Notes: generated from the letters alone by a model not told the origin. Numbered from the stretch's first letter, positions 20,553 to 42,644 are shown. The stretch is DNA of 64,000 nt from Paragorgia papillata (GCA_035771165.1 JAWNZC010000319.1:108501-172500), one strand, 5' to 3'. Numbers and translations: made by a program.

Positions 20553-22494
20553 GGACGGACGGACGGACGGACGGACAGACGGACGGACGGACGGACGGAC
20601 GGACGGACGGACAGACGGACGGACAGACGGACGGACGGACAGACAGAAAGAAAGACGGACAGACGGACGGACGGACGGATGGACGAACGGACGGACGGAC
20701 GAACGAACGAACGAACGAACGAACGAACGAACGAACGAACGAACGAACGAAGAAACTCACAGGAAGAAGATAAAGCTTCTTGATAGCTTCCTGCGCTACA
20801 CAGATAACTCATCAGAGCAGCGCAATTGTCTTGTAGCATTTTCCCTCCACCAAGGAAAGGGTCTATACCAGATCAGTGGCCACTACATGAATATATATGC
20901 CTTGGTATTATTTGCAACCTTAGCTCTCAATCGGAGACTCGGTGATTAGAGCGTCTATATAAATCAAGGGGGAGCATGGGTGGCGTATGCTGTTAGGGCG
21001 CTGCCTCTCACCAAAAGTTAAGCCCGGTTAGACAGGGTTAGTACTTGGATGGGTGACCGCTTGTCGTTGTCGAGCTGGAAACTCATGTGAGTAGAGTTGT
21101 AGTTGATCTCTCCGGTGCTTCGAGGGTTTTTCGTGGGTTCTCCGGTTTTCCTCCCTCCATAAAACCAACACTTACATCATGGTAGTCATGTTCAATTGGG
21201 GCATTTCGCTCTGTTTGACCACCAGTTGCTATAGGCAATAAAGTTATTAAATCTAAATCTAAAATCTAAAATTATTAGGTTGATGGTTTGACCCCTGTCT
21301 GGGGCTGGGAAACATTTTCTGAGTATTTGAGCTTGACGAACGTCCACCATAGTGTAATAGAACACGCATGAACACTATAGAAGTAAAGCCATCCTCGCTT
21401 CCGTGACAACTCTCCTATCCGCGAGCTAGGATATAGATCGCTTTTCTTAACCTATTCCTGCCTGAGCTGGCCAAAAACAGCCCCTTTATTGTGTTACTCC
21501 GTCTAACACCAGAGGAATTTACTCGTAAAAGAGGGAACCCTCAGACATCCTAGACAGCAATGGGTTAACAAGTGATTAACCCATTCCTACCTGAGCTGGC
21601 CAAAAATGGGCCCCTTTATTGTTTTACTCTGTCTAACACCAGATTTCACACATCAAAGGGAGAACCCTCAGACATCCTAGGCAGTTAATTTAAACTGCTC
21701 GAATAATTACTAATGTTTATAGCTATTAATTCTAGGTCTATCACATCTTGTGGATAACGTTGGAAAAATACATGGCGATCATCTACCCATTGCAACACAA
21801 ATCTCAGTTAGACCACACTCGGGTCAAAATTATTATTCTCTGCACGTGGTCAGGCTCAATGTTCGTCGCCCTAGTCGAACTCATTTGGTTGGTGGACCAC
21901 GAAGGACCATTGACTGACTTCTCAGACGATGTCAAACGGAAAGAACTAATCCACAACCTCGTCATATTCGTCGCGTGTTTCGTGCTGCCCGTAGCGGTCA
22001 TGCTTTTCGCTTACACGTCTATATTTCTACGAATTTTACGGCAACATTCGAGCATTCGAGGAAACCACAGCCAACGGAGAGACGGGTTGATGATCACTAC
22101 GAAACAAATCCCTCAGAAAATGAAATCCGCCTTGCTTTTCTTTACACTTCTCGCCGTTTTCATCTTTTGTTGGTTCTGGTGGTTCTCGGCGTTATTCTAT
22201 ACTGAGTTACCCGATGACTACCCATGGCCTCCTCACTATGTGTTCCAACTACTGTCAGCGCTGCGTTATAGTACATCGTTTATTAACCCAATCCTGTATA
22301 CATTTTTCAAACGTGATTTCAGAAAGGCATTGAAGAAGTTAACAAACCGAGCTCGTTTGGCTCCGACGAGACACCAGACTACCTTAATGTTAGCGTGTGT
22401 TAGCCATGGAGCGTTACATGGAGGTCAGAATGCGGCCGCTGGCCCAAGTGGTTCGAGAAGAGTTAGACAAGTTGACGTGACTTCCTCTGATTAA
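20053..22494 (+). CDS. Class A (rhodopsin-like) GPCR 2
   Basis: A seven-helix receptor of 353 aa; ligand unknown. Exon 1 is 20053-20355 (aa 1-101) and exon 2 is 21736-22494 (aa 102-353), phase 0, with donor ACG|GTAATA and acceptor TTCTAG|GTC. The start is ATG 20053, six bases after an in-frame TAA. The N-terminus has NES and NET sequons. TM2 has SLAISDIAVG, TM3 ends LEKYMAIIYP (DRY variant), TM6 has FCWFWWF lacking proline, TM7 has NPILY, and the tail is basic then serine-rich. As in GPCR1, Cys residues bracket ECL1 (IRCEL, WPAC) but ECL2 has none. The FSLAISD/VNRFIAVST segments align closely with GPCR1, so the two are tandem relatives. Its intron falls inside TM3, whereas GPCR1 is split between TM5 and TM6. 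Confidence 0.92.
20500..20756. repeat. GAAC/AGAC/GGAC tetranucleotide microsatellite
   Basis: Consecutive blocks of gaac, agac, ggac and again gaac within the GPCR2 intron. Open frames on both strands (RTDRRTDG, SVCPSV types) are artefacts. Confidence 0.97.
20975..21190 (+). mobile_element. 5S-rRNA-derived SINE, copy 2 (GPCR2 intron)
   Basis: Contains ccaaaagttaagcccggtta, gtacttggatgggtgaccgc and the body actcatgtgagtagagttgt, ending in ttttcctccctccataaaac. The segment cttggga after gaccgc is deleted relative to copy 3. It lies in the GPCR2 intron in the sense orientation. Confidence 0.8.
21280..21365 (+). mobile_element. tRNA-derived SINE fragment
   Basis: The segment gatggtttgacccctgtctg gggctgggaaacattttctg agtatttgagcttgacgaac is the 3' part of the SINE family whose most complete copy is at 62610-62765. 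It begins within the B box and stops soon after the conserved gagcttgacgaacg. Confidence 0.6.
21430..21690 (+). repeat. Two units of the 120-bp repeat family
   Basis: Two tandem units: aacctattcctgcctgagct ggccaaaaacagcccctttat ... tctaacaccagaggaattta ... cctcagacatcctagacagc aatgggttaac. They match the array at 60080-60870 and carry the hairpin motif that is also the core of the 25-bp minisatellite at 49285-50290. Confidence 0.9.
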
Positions 22495-22509
22495 CGGTGC
22501 AGATTGGGG

Positions 22510-22705
22510 AGCACGGGTGGCGTGTACTGTTATAGCGCGCTGCCTCTCACCAAAAGTTAAGCCCGGTTAGACGGGGTTAGTACTTGGATGGGTGACCGCT
22601 TGGGAATGACCCCGTTGTCGAGCTTGGAACTCATGTGAGTAGAGTTGTATAGTTGATCTCTCCTGTGATTCGAGTTTTTTTCACCGGGTTTCCCGGAAAA
22701 TCAAT
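22510..22705 (+). mobile_element. 5S-rRNA-derived SINE, copy 3
   Basis: Best preserved head: aagttaagcccggttagacg gggttagtacttggatgggt gaccgcttgggaat, closely paralleling the 5S rRNA sequence around the internal promoter. The body is truncated at about 22700. It starts 16 bp after the GPCR2 stop codon and so may lie in that gene's 3' UTR. Confidence 0.8.
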
Positions 22706-22813
22706 TGCCATGATTTATTTCACATGCACTACACAAATAATTTATACATGGAGAGAATAAGCATAAAAAAAAAATTAAGAAAAACATACAGGTTCAATAG
22801 GTAAATATTACAA

Positions 22814-23128
22814 CATAGTCAATCGAGATATGGTCTGGAAACTCAGCTAAAGTCTTTGGTCTATCTTTTTGTTCGCCTTTATGCATTTTTGTGCACGGTG
22901 CATGCACGGTCACTGAACACATTGTATTTTAGTACAATGAAGGAATTGTCCAATAGCAACGTTTCAGTTCAATCACTCAACCGTGCTATTTAAATATTAA
23001 TAAACCTAAAACAAAGGATGTGCACGGTGTAAGCACGTGGTGTAAGGTACGGTTCAACATAAAATCACAGTTCATTATAGGAGCTTTGAAGTTTGCCGAG
23101 TTTCCAGACCATATCTCGATTGACTATG
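22814..23128. mobile_element. Foldback MITE, copy A (twin at 38002)
   Basis: The ends catagtcaatcgagatatgg tctggaaactc and the complement are perfect inverted repeats of about 31 bp. Internal marks are tttgtgcacggtgcatgcac and agcaacgtttcagttcaatc. It is nearly identical along its length to 38002-38303, implying recent movement. It is 315 bp with no ORF. Confidence 0.85.
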
Positions 23129-23371
23129 CTTACAATTAAGGAAGTGCACGATGGCCAAAGTAGATTGAGCTTTCGAGTTCGCCATTAGAAAGATCGTAAT
23201 AGGAAACTAAATAATATATATAGTCAAGACGTTTTCAAGGTCTAGAAATAGCCGTCGGCAATAATGTATAGGATACTGAGTCATGTTCACTAAATACAGT
23301 CAAATTAAATCGTCCATTTGTACTACTAAGCAGTATAGTCTATAGCCGTCTCGAAATCAATGATATTTTTT

Positions 23372-23655
23372 GTAATATTTAAAACATGAGCAGCAGTGTT
23401 TTATCAGATTTAAAAGACGAGGTGATAGCCGAGTGTTTTAGATCTGATAAAACACGTACTGCGAATGTTTTAAATAGCTTCAAAAACGACCCATTTTGTA
23501 AGTTCATTGGCGTAGTAAGTTTGAAAAATAACCTTGTCTAAGCCGAGAAAATCAAAGCTAAAGTTTATGTAAATCAGGAGGTTTCTTTATCATATATAAA
23601 ACCACGGACATGGTACTGATTTCCTTTGTGTTTTCCTCATGAATTATTGAATAGT
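23372..23655. repeat. Dispersed AT-rich repeat (ttcatgaggaaaac family)
   Basis: Contains agtgttttatcagatttaaa and its inverted mate agatctgataaaacac, then gaaaatcaaagctaaagttt atgtaaatcagg, ending tttgtgttttcctcatgaat tattgaa. The family recurs at 39165-39440, 54395-54700, 56365-57110 and 61640-61920. The internal inverted pair differs between copies yet keeps its pairing. From 23660 to 24160 I see only AT-rich DNA. Confidence 0.75.
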
Positions 23656-24162
23656 TCTTAAACTATTCGTTGACAATGACTTTCGAGATCAGTATGTATA
23701 TAATCTGATTTTGTATACCATTACTGTAATACGCCTTGTTAGAAATCCTTCCATAAAAACGAGACAAAAAAAAACAAACCACGACAAAAAAACCAACCCA
23801 CTACAAAATACAAAATAAATTTGATAAAATCATCGTTAACAACAACACTCGAGATCCATGTGGGCTATGCTGTTATAATAAGAAGATTTCTTTAAAATGA
23901 TATTAGATTATAATTGTGTAAAGGTTATTGCGTGTTGTTATATAATTGTTTCTACATACAGGTCTCATTTAAGAAATGAGCACATTTAACTCTGATAAAT
24001 GGGGCTTCGCTTGAAATGGAGTCAGTATTTCGTTGGTAAAAATTGACACGATAGGAGTTAATATTTGTAATACGGGGCTAATCTTTGTAACGTGATTTTG
24101 TAATACGGGGCTAATCTTTGTAGCATGATATACACTATAAGTGTAGACTAAGTATATATATT

Positions 24163-24215
24163 GTCTGAAGATCGTCTACGGGCGTGAAACTCCTGAGCAA
24201 CAACGAACACCCTTT
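24163..24215 (+). other. Weak hammerhead-like motif
   Basis: gtCTGAAGA, a cgtc/ggcg hairpin, then GAAAC and tcctgagcaac. CTGANGA and GAAAC are present with a four-pair hairpin (one G-U) between them, but stem I pairing is poor. It resembles the motif at 34160-34204 only in layout. Confidence 0.25.
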
Positions 24216-24454
24216 ATTTATATATATATTTCATGATTGAGTTGGTTTTCTTTGATGTCCCGTGGTCTGTATATAGCATACAGCCTTATGAATACTAATT
24301 AGATAAGAAATGAAGAAAAAACTAGGAAAATCTTTGTCCAAGGTGGAAAAAATAGACAAAACTTTGTTGGAAAACCTCCTCACTACGCGTCCTCGGGGCT
24401 GTATATAGCATTTTCTCTAGCGTTCTCTGGATTTATCTCTTACTTATACATATA

Positions 24455-24588
24455 TATATATATGAGTAAATTTATTTTTTTCGAGGTCGCGGGTTCGAAT
24501 CCCGTCAGGGATACTCAGACATTTTTCTGAGTATAAAGCTTGAGAACAAATTTTACTCATATTACACCAAGCTACAAACTTCACTCTT

Positions 24589-24635
<47 letters not shown>

Positions 24636-24640
24636 CATAA
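24455..24640 (+). mobile_element. SINE fragment flanked by TA repeats
   Basis: The B-box sequence gcgggttcgaatcccgtcag is followed by ggatactcagacatttttct gagtataaagcttgagaac, the SINE body seen at 62640-62700. (TA)n runs lie on both sides (24450-24462 and 24590-24628). From 24640 to 25080 only AT-rich DNA with a further (TA)n run at 24772-24794 is seen. Confidence 0.6.
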
Positions 24641-24769
24641 TATACTATCTTTTACCACTGGGAATAGTGGTGATTTCCTCACACCGTAATGCTAACCCAT
24701 GGTAACCCATCACACATCGTGCGGTTCCTCATGATAACCCTACCTCCTTGTAAACAGGCCCTAAAAGAC

Positions 24770-24800
<31 letters not shown>

Positions 24801-25082
24801 ATAGCATTGTCCATGACCACGAGAATAGAGGACCCTCATGCAGCGCTAGAAATAAAGCGTACTATTTTATATATCCAAACATGGTGTCAGGAGCGGGATT
24901 GTGAATGAAGAGCACTGTCTAAAGCGGAGAACCTAAGCAGCGAAGAAATCTACTATTTTATATATCCAAACAAAATTCTCGGCATGAGTTTAGCATCTCA
25001 GTTTACTTTGGTCTACTAAAACACTACTACCTACACAGACATGGCACTCTACTCTTTTCAAATGACTTTGCGCTTTTTTCCG

Positions 25083-25395
25083 ATCAAAATCAAATACTGA
25101 GCGCCTGTCTTAATAAAAGAATAATATCAAACTAATTTCCTATTATATATACACGAAAAGACAGCGTTAATAAGTATAAGCCGTTCCATATTTCCACAAA
25201 GAATACCATATATAATCGTTAAAAAGTCGCTGCGCGTTGTGAATTGTTTATACAAAATCTCATTTGAAATGAGTTTACGCCTGTTCGGCTCAATATACGT
25301 CAAAATCAAATAGTGAGTCAGTGCCTGTCTTAATCAAAGCAAAACAAACTGACTGCTCATTAGGCACAGACAGACAGCGTTCATGAATTCTCCGT
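25083..25395 (+). repeat. Direct duplication upstream of the Not gene
   Basis: The sequences atcaaaatcaaatactgagc gcctgtcttaataaaag ... gacagcgtt (25083-25168) and gtcaaaatcaaatagtgagt cagtgcctgtcttaatcaaag ... gacagcgtt (25299-25380) are diverged direct copies, about 1 kb upstream of the homeobox gene start. They could be regulatory or simply an old duplication. From 25396 to 26351 nothing definite is seen; this is probable promoter and 5' UTR. Confidence 0.5.
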
Positions 25396-26351
25396 GGAAA
25401 CAAAGTAGGCTTGTGAAACATCTTAACTTCAAATTTAAATAATTAAGATTTCATTGTTCGGAAGGTGTGTGCGTGTCTACTCAATTTGACAAGTAAAATT
25501 AATGAATGGTTTAAAGCGTTTGTTATTAGACTTATTCAATTTAACCACGAGTTCAGTGAGAAATACAATATTCCAGATAAGATTGAACTACAAGCACCGC
25601 AGTATTTAAATTTCCGAGGGATCAATGTTTGGGGTTGTGTTTTCTGAGTGAAATTTAAATTGGCACAAACTCCTATCAAGTCAATAGCTCATGGCTCACT
25701 TTGATGTTAATTGTTGATTGTAAGAAGCGATACACTGTTTAGCCTATTTAAATCAATATATTATTTGATTTAATGAATTTTTACGAGGAGAAAAATATCT
25801 TTCTAAAGAACAACAACCCCTGCTAACTCTACCCTCATTTTTTTTTTATAATAATCCTTCTTCGAAAAAAGAATAAATTTAAACAAAAAAGAAACCAGAA
25901 TTACATTTGGAATTGAAAATGAACCACGTCTGCGTTTTTACTTCCTGATTCTCTAGTGACAGAAAAAAGCGTCGAAAAAATTCAAATTAACTTTTTCAAA
26001 TATTTGTCCGTAATAATTCGCGTTTAATTTATAGTTTTTCTTCAATTAAGACAGTATAGCAAACTTTAATTATTCTTTATTATTGAGTTTTGATTTTTCA
26101 ACAAATAGTCCGAGCTTTTATTACGCAGCTAAGGTTACGAATGTGTTTACAAAGCTTCAAATTACCTTTCGGCAAATTCTTCGATAGAGCTGTACTGTTA
26201 ACTGGTAACCACACTGAACCTTTAAAAACAGCGTGGGAGGACTCGCTTTGTGCATTTCAAAGCCGACACACCGTGGAGAAGTCGCGCAGCGTTGCCACTC
26301 AAGCGGTTATCGTTTTTTTTCTCGTCAATTTTCTAACCAGAGTTTTTCGCA

Positions 26352-37121
<10,770 letters not shown>

Positions 37122-37237
37122 GCATTTTAATTATTATTATATTGTATATATAGAACACGTTTAGTCTCAATAGAGACAAAAAAAAAGGACGAAGGTAGAT
37201 ATAGGTTAACCAGCAAAAATAATTAAAACACAGAGCA

Positions 37238-37380
37238 CTCTGAAAAGGCAAAGAATAAAATGGAGAAAAGAGAACTATATTAAGAAAAGTTTAATTATTA
37301 TACTTAATTCGGAAAAAACCGGAAAAAACGAGTTGATTCCCAGCGAAAAATAAAATGGACGAAAAAGAACTATTAAATGG
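37238..37380 (+). repeat. Partial duplications of the homeobox 3' end
   Basis: The sequence aataaaatggagaaaaga gaactatattaag at about 37254-37284 repeats the last codons of the homeobox and its flank (37094-37140). A weaker copy, aataaaatggacgaaaaaga actattaa, lies at about 37349-37378. They are in the 3' UTR or just beyond and do not extend to the rest of the homeobox. AATAAA within them could serve as a polyadenylation signal. Confidence 0.6.
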
Positions 37381-37381
37381 T

Positions 37382-37823
37382 ATTGGCAATAAAAATTAAG
37401 TTTGTTTAATTTGAAAGAACTTGTGAAATTATAATAGAAGATCTTTTACAACTTTTTCGTGTGTTTCTTCGTTTGCAAGATATTTCAATTTGTTTAATAT
37501 GTAAATGAGATGGGCTCTGACGTCAGGAGCAGGCTACAGTATTTTCACACAAAGCAACATCAGTTATGAAATGTTCAGTGTGACAAGGCGTTTTTATGTG
37601 CACAGTTGAAACTGATTTCGTTGAACAAATTTAGAGATATAACTGATTTTTCTACGTGTGAAAATACTGTACCCTGCTCATGACGTCAGAGACCATTCAT
37701 TTACATATTAAACAAATTGAAATATCTTGAAAACGAAGAAAGATACGAAAAAATTGTAAAGGATCTTCTGTTACAGTTTTATGAGTTCTTTCAAACTAGA
37801 CAAACTTAATTTTTGTTGCCAAT
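37382..37823. mobile_element. Long-arm foldback element
   Basis: Inverted arms of about 190 bp: attggcaataaaaattaagt ttg ... tcttcgtttgcaagatattt caatttgtttaatatgtaaa tga ... gacgtcaggagcaggctaca gtattttcacac, mirrored at the right to ttgttgccaat. It is 442 bp with no ORF. The related, more decayed sequence at 57840-58350 shares tttgaaagaac, gagatatttca and the ttgat-atgcaaat motif. Confidence 0.75.
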
Positions 37824-38001
37824 GTCCTTTAAAATACGTTCATTATAACTTAATTGTTGTATATAGAAGACGCTAGGTCTCAACAGAGACATAAAATAAA
37901 CGAAGTTTGCTGGTTAACCAGCGAAGTAATTAAAAGAAGAAACACTGGAATCTAAAAATGGATCCATCTAAGAGAATATTCATCCAGATGGTATCTTCAA
38001 C

Positions 38002-38303
38002 CATAGTCAATCGAGATATGGTCTGAAAACTCAGCTAAAGTCTTTGGTCTATCTTTTTGTTCGCCAGTTTATGCATTTTTGTGCACGGTGCACGGTCACT
38101 GAACACATTGTATTTTAGTATAATGAACGAATTGTCCAATAGCAACGTTTCAGTTCAATCACTCAACCGTGCTATTTAAATATTAATAAACCTAAAACAA
38201 AGGATGTGCACGGTGTAAGGTACGCGGTTCAACATAAAATCCCAGCTCATTATAGGCGCTTTGAAGTTTGCCGAGTTTCCAGACCATATCTCGATTGACT
38301 ATG
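38002..38303. mobile_element. Foldback MITE, copy B (twin of 22814)
   Basis: Same termini (catagtcaatcgagatatgg) and nearly the same internal sequence as 22814-23128, with small deletions in the tgcacggtg repeats. 302 bp. It lies 0.9 kb downstream of the Not stop codon. Confidence 0.85.
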
Positions 38304-38583
38304 CTTCAACTGCCCACCCTTCGCGGGATAACCACAATTACAGAGTTGATAGTAACTACTAGTCCCTTTGCTCGACTCTCAGCTTGTACTAGTTATACGC
38401 ATTGCATGGTTACCCACAATCCTCTCAGTCAACAATTTTGTCCAGGATTCTTAAATTGTTAAGAATTCTTACATTTTCAATAAAACACAAGCTTTTTAGC
38501 TTTGTAACATTGCAAAAGATCTACAGTTTAATAAAAGAGCCCCCGTCTCTGCTCCCCCTTACCCCCTCAATGGGGAAGCCGGA

Positions 38584-39051
38584 TCACTGAAGCAGAGTCT
38601 CGTCAGAGCTCCCACCCGCACCACGCGGTGCCACCCGCACCAGAGCTCTTAACAAACTGCGCAGAATTGCCGCGTCCAAATTGTGTTTTTCTTCGATTTT
38701 GTTTAATTCGCCAACATTCTCAACAATTTTGTCGAGGATTGTATAGTTGTTAACGTCAGTTATTGCATAACCTCGCTTACTTCGGTCCTCAATCCTGACA
38801 CCAATCCTAATAGCAACCCCCATTGGTAAGAAGCAGGGTGCTAACAGCACAACGTCACCCTTGCTTCCGTAAAGACAATTCACACGGAAGACAGTGGTGG
38901 TTGACGACTCCTTAGCCTGCAAAGCTGGTGGTTTTAAGGGTTTGCGGGCTAATGACTCCTGGGTCAGTGAGTTTGTACTGTTTGTACTTATATATACCAC
39001 CTGCAGAGGCCAACATGGAGCTTCTGTGCTTGGTTTAACCAACGCGTTCAT
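38584..39051 (-). CDS. Unrecognised 155-aa ORF
   Basis: An ATG-started minus-strand ORF of non-repetitive composition, richer in GC than its surroundings. The C-terminal half looks protein-like (VFRVNCLYGSKGDVVLLAPC, then MGVAIRIGVRIEDRSKR, an N-Y-T-I-L-D-K-I-V-E-N-V helix-like stretch, and a basic RSLLRALVRVAPRGAGG end). The N-terminal 50 aa are low in information. I do not recognise a family. It could be an exon, a transposon remnant or chance; no splice or promoter evidence was found. Confidence 0.25.
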   Translation of the reverse strand: MNALVKPSTEAPCWPLQVVYISTNSTNSLTQESLARKPLKPPALQAKESSTTTVFRVNCLYGSKGDVVLLAPCFLPMGVAIRIGVRIEDRSKRGYAITDVNNYTILDKIVENVGELNKIEEKHNLDAAILRSLLRALVRVAPRGAGGSSDETLLQ

Positions 39052-39162
39052 AGCCCAAGGTACGCATCAATTCATCAGGACACAATTACAAGTGTTGAGA
39101 GATTTGATGCCTGTTTAAGAAGCTAGTAAATAGCTTAAATTCTCACTACACGTCAAAAAGGC

Positions 39163-39445
39163 ATTAATAATTCATGAGGAAAATTCAAAAGAAATTAAAG
39201 TTTAATCAGTGTCTTTAAATGTGATAAAGATACCTCCTGATTTACATAAAATTTAGCTTTGATTTTCTCGGCTTAAACAAGGTTATTTTTCAAACTTACT
39301 ACGCCAATGAACTTACCAAGTGGTTCGTTTTCAAAGCCGTTCAATAAACTCGCAGTTCGTGTTTTATCAGATATAAAAACACTCGGCTTCGCCTCGTGTC
39401 TTTATATCGATCTGATAAAACACTCCTGCTCGTTTATTAAACAGT
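39163..39445. repeat. Dispersed AT-rich repeat copy
   Basis: The complement of the family at 23372-23655: gcattaataattcatgagga aaattcaaaagaaatt ... gatttacataaaatttagct ttgattttctcggctt ... cagttcgtgttttatcagat ataaaaacactcg ... ctgataaaacactcctgctc. From 39446 to 41290 I see no recognisable feature; two short ORFs (40694-40909 minus, 40781-41128 plus) lack supporting signals. Confidence 0.7.
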
Positions 39446-41295
39446 ACATCAAATATATAAGAACCTTTTTAGGCTAGCTTGAAAAAACCTAGGGTCTTAT
39501 ACGCGGGTTTTTACTGTATATCATACAATATATACACAAGTAACCAGTAACCTTTAACCCGTATGACTATACGATTTTGTACTCTGTACAATATCACCAA
39601 GTCAACACCACCAGTTGTATATGCTCCTAAACGTTCCTATATCTAAACGCTGACTTTATAATGACCTCCATCGGCATTTAGATTAGATTACACTATCAAA
39701 AGCCTCACTATACATAACTTTATGTGAAATTTGATCTCACAGACAACAGGGAGCAAGAGGAAACAGCAATTTCGCAGCACTCCAGTTTTTTATACTACAG
39801 AACATTTCACCGTATAAAAACTACAGAGGTAAGAATCTCTTAGACCTTTAAGTTGATTCTTTGAACTCGAGGTGGTATATATAGATATATAGATATTCTG
39901 TATGATCATTTAATGCTTGCCCAATGCAAACATATATTCAACGTGAATTCAAATGTTTAACGTCTCGCTACGTTACAACGTGGGTCAAGTTTAGTTTGTC
40001 TGTGAGATCAAAACTCGGGTCGTTTCTGTCAGGTTGATCGTAGGGTTGGTTAAAGATATGGTCCATTGATTAAACGATGGGATTGAGAATGATCGTGATT
40101 GTCCGCGTGGCTGGTGAATATATGATTCCTTGATTCTATCTTGTCTGTTTGATATATCTCCTGTGTAGTCAAGTTTAGCATTTGAATAACAATGATTCTC
40201 CAAACACAGACCGGAACACCTGCACGACATAAAACAATGCGACCACAAAGCGTTGAATTAATAAAAAGCTACGATCTTCCCGTAGAGTTCTAGTCGAAGC
40301 AAGTCAAGACAAAGCTATGTTGCGTATGAACGTCATCTCATTGATCTGGGCCTGGTGTATATGATCTCCTCAAGAAGTGATATCGATGATTTAACCATAA
40401 CTGACCTTGTTAAAGTTGAAGTAACGTGATTCAAATCTTCCTGATCTCTGATCCCCACACGAGTAAAGATTTCGACGCTGAGTAAGACAACAATATGTAA
40501 GTGTTCTCAAATATTATCTCACATCCTCCACGACCGACAAACCTATATACTTTATAATTATCATCCTCAAATACGAACCTCGTGAACTGTCTACAGTTAC
40601 CAACAAATGGCTATTATGTTATTACTTCTATGTCGTACCATAGGTCTTACACATATAGTTCATGTCCGCTCTTATGTTCTCTTTGTCAAACCCTTAAACA
40701 ACTGCTTCGAACGACATATAACTACGACACGAGAAAGTGACGAGACACAGTGCTATAAAATACTGAAATAAGAACTCATTATGACAGTAAACTATTTCAT
40801 TCTGATAAAGAGCGTCTGCTTCAAGCACATCATTTTCCCCATAGCAGCTTTGTACATTGTTTATGTTTTGTTCGAGGCATTCAAGCCTGTTCGGCCGTTT
40901 AAAGATCAAGTAGGCTTGCCTGTTTTCTTAATGAAGCTACGTTGGTTTCTTAAGTATCGAAGTCAAAGAAACGCTTTACGTTATATGCAATTATGTTGCC
41001 ATTTAAGTGAATCTTGTCTTTACCTTTGTACATTTAACTACTGTACATTGTATGATAGTTCCGGAGTTTGGGAATATCCTGAACCAATGTCACTAACTAC
41101 AGAACTGTATCGGTATGAAAAATTATAATTAGATTGGGTGACGAGTCATTTAATGAAAGCTTTTAAAAAAACAACACCGCAAACGAGAAATATTTGAAGA
41201 ATAAAACCATTGCTTGGTTCATTCAATATCAAAATGGTTCACAATTGATTATAATATACAGACTTTCAATAGCACTCCAAGTCAATATTCTGACC

Positions 41296-41738
41296 CCGTT
41301 TACATTAGAGCAAACGTTTTTGGATTCGTGACGAATCCGGAACGTTTTAGTACCGGATTCGTTTTGCCGTTTACACACAAAAGAATGAATCTGGAATAGA
41401 AACTTTCCGGTTTGATCACGTATCCGGAGATTTCGAATCCGGAAAAAAATGTAGAAACTTCGTATCCGAATACTTTTGAATCCGAGACAATACGTAGTGT
41501 GAACGGTTATTCCGATGAATTCGGATGCTCTTCCGCTCGTAGTCATGTGAGGTTGCTGTGGAACTAACATGGTCAACATATTAACTGAATTAAAGGAATT
41601 CCAAGTTTAGTGTAAAGGGCCGAATCTGCGAATACTGTTGTAGTGTAAACGCCTAACGAATCCGAATACTCGGTACGAAGTGAATGCGGAAACATTTACG
41701 AATTCGGAAACTTTTGCTCTAGTGTAAACGTAGTCACG
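41296..41738. mobile_element. Foldback element (cgtttacactagagca family)
   Basis: The ends ccgtttacattagagcaaac g and the complement of tttgctctagtgtaaacg are inverted repeats; the inside repeats aatccgg, gaatccg and similar in both orientations. The same ends bound the small perfect hairpin at 61509-61624, so this is a family. Confidence 0.7.
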
Positions 41739-42204
41739 TAGCGTCGAAGCGTTCTTTCATGTTTTATTTTCAAATTGAATTGACGTTCAAACTTTGTGAT
41801 CTTATCGTGTGGTTTTTTCTTCAAACATCTGGCGCTCTAGGATCTTCGTGTGTTCTTTATTCCATGTTTGCGTTGTTTCTCTCTGATCTAAGCGGAAACT
41901 CACGCCCACAATTATAAGACTACGTCATCTGTCCGAATCATTCGACGAGAGCCAAGCGAGGAAAGACGTTTGCGGCAAAGGAATTAAGAAAGAAGGTATG
42001 CATATATTCGCCTCCGTATTAGCTTTGATTTTACAAGATAATTGAGTTTTTTAAACAAGTAGAGAAAGGTTATTGCGAGATTTTGATAATAATAATCATC
42101 TCGTTTTTCCATTATAATCTAGATCAAAACCAAATGCCACATGAACCACAGCTCTGCCCACAATCTTTCCTCTCAGACTCTCCTCCTTCTCTCTTCTCTT
42201 CCTT

Positions 42205-42590
42205 TGTCCATCCATCCATCCATCCATCCATCCATCCATCCATCCATCCATCCATCCATCCATCCATCCATCCATCCATCCATCCATTCATTCCTCCCTC
42301 CCTCCCTCCCTCCCTCCCTCCCTCCCTCCCTCCCTCCCTCCCTCCCTCCCTCCCTCCCTCCATCCCTCCCTCCCTCCATCCATCCATCCATCCATCCATC
42401 CATCCATCCATCCATCCCTCCCTCCCTCCCTCCCTCCCTCCCTCCCTCCCTCCCTCCCTCCCTCCCTCCCTCCCTCCCTCCCTCCCTCCCTCCCTCCCTC
42501 CCTCCCTCCCTCCCTCCCTCCCTCCCTCCTCCCTCCCTCCCTCCCTCCCTCCCTCCCTCCATCCATCCCTCCATCCATCCCTCCCTGCTT
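42205..42590. repeat. CCAT/CCTC tetranucleotide microsatellite
   Basis: Alternating blocks of (ccat)n and (cctc)n over nearly 400 bp. Proline/serine/histidine ORFs on one strand and glycine/arginine/glutamate ORFs on the other are artefacts. Confidence 0.98.
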
Positions 42591-42644
42591 TCCTCCCTCT
42601 CTTCCTCATCTCTCCTAAAACTTTGTTTATTGAGGGTAACAAAT

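Noticed and set aside
22530..22620. Functional 5S rRNA gene
   Set aside because: Only the internal part resembles 5S and it is followed by a common SINE body in every copy.
40781..41128. 115-aa plus-strand ORF (and 71-aa minus ORF overlapping it)
   Set aside because: No recognisable domain, no splice or promoter signals, AT-rich surroundings; two strands open at once suggests chance.
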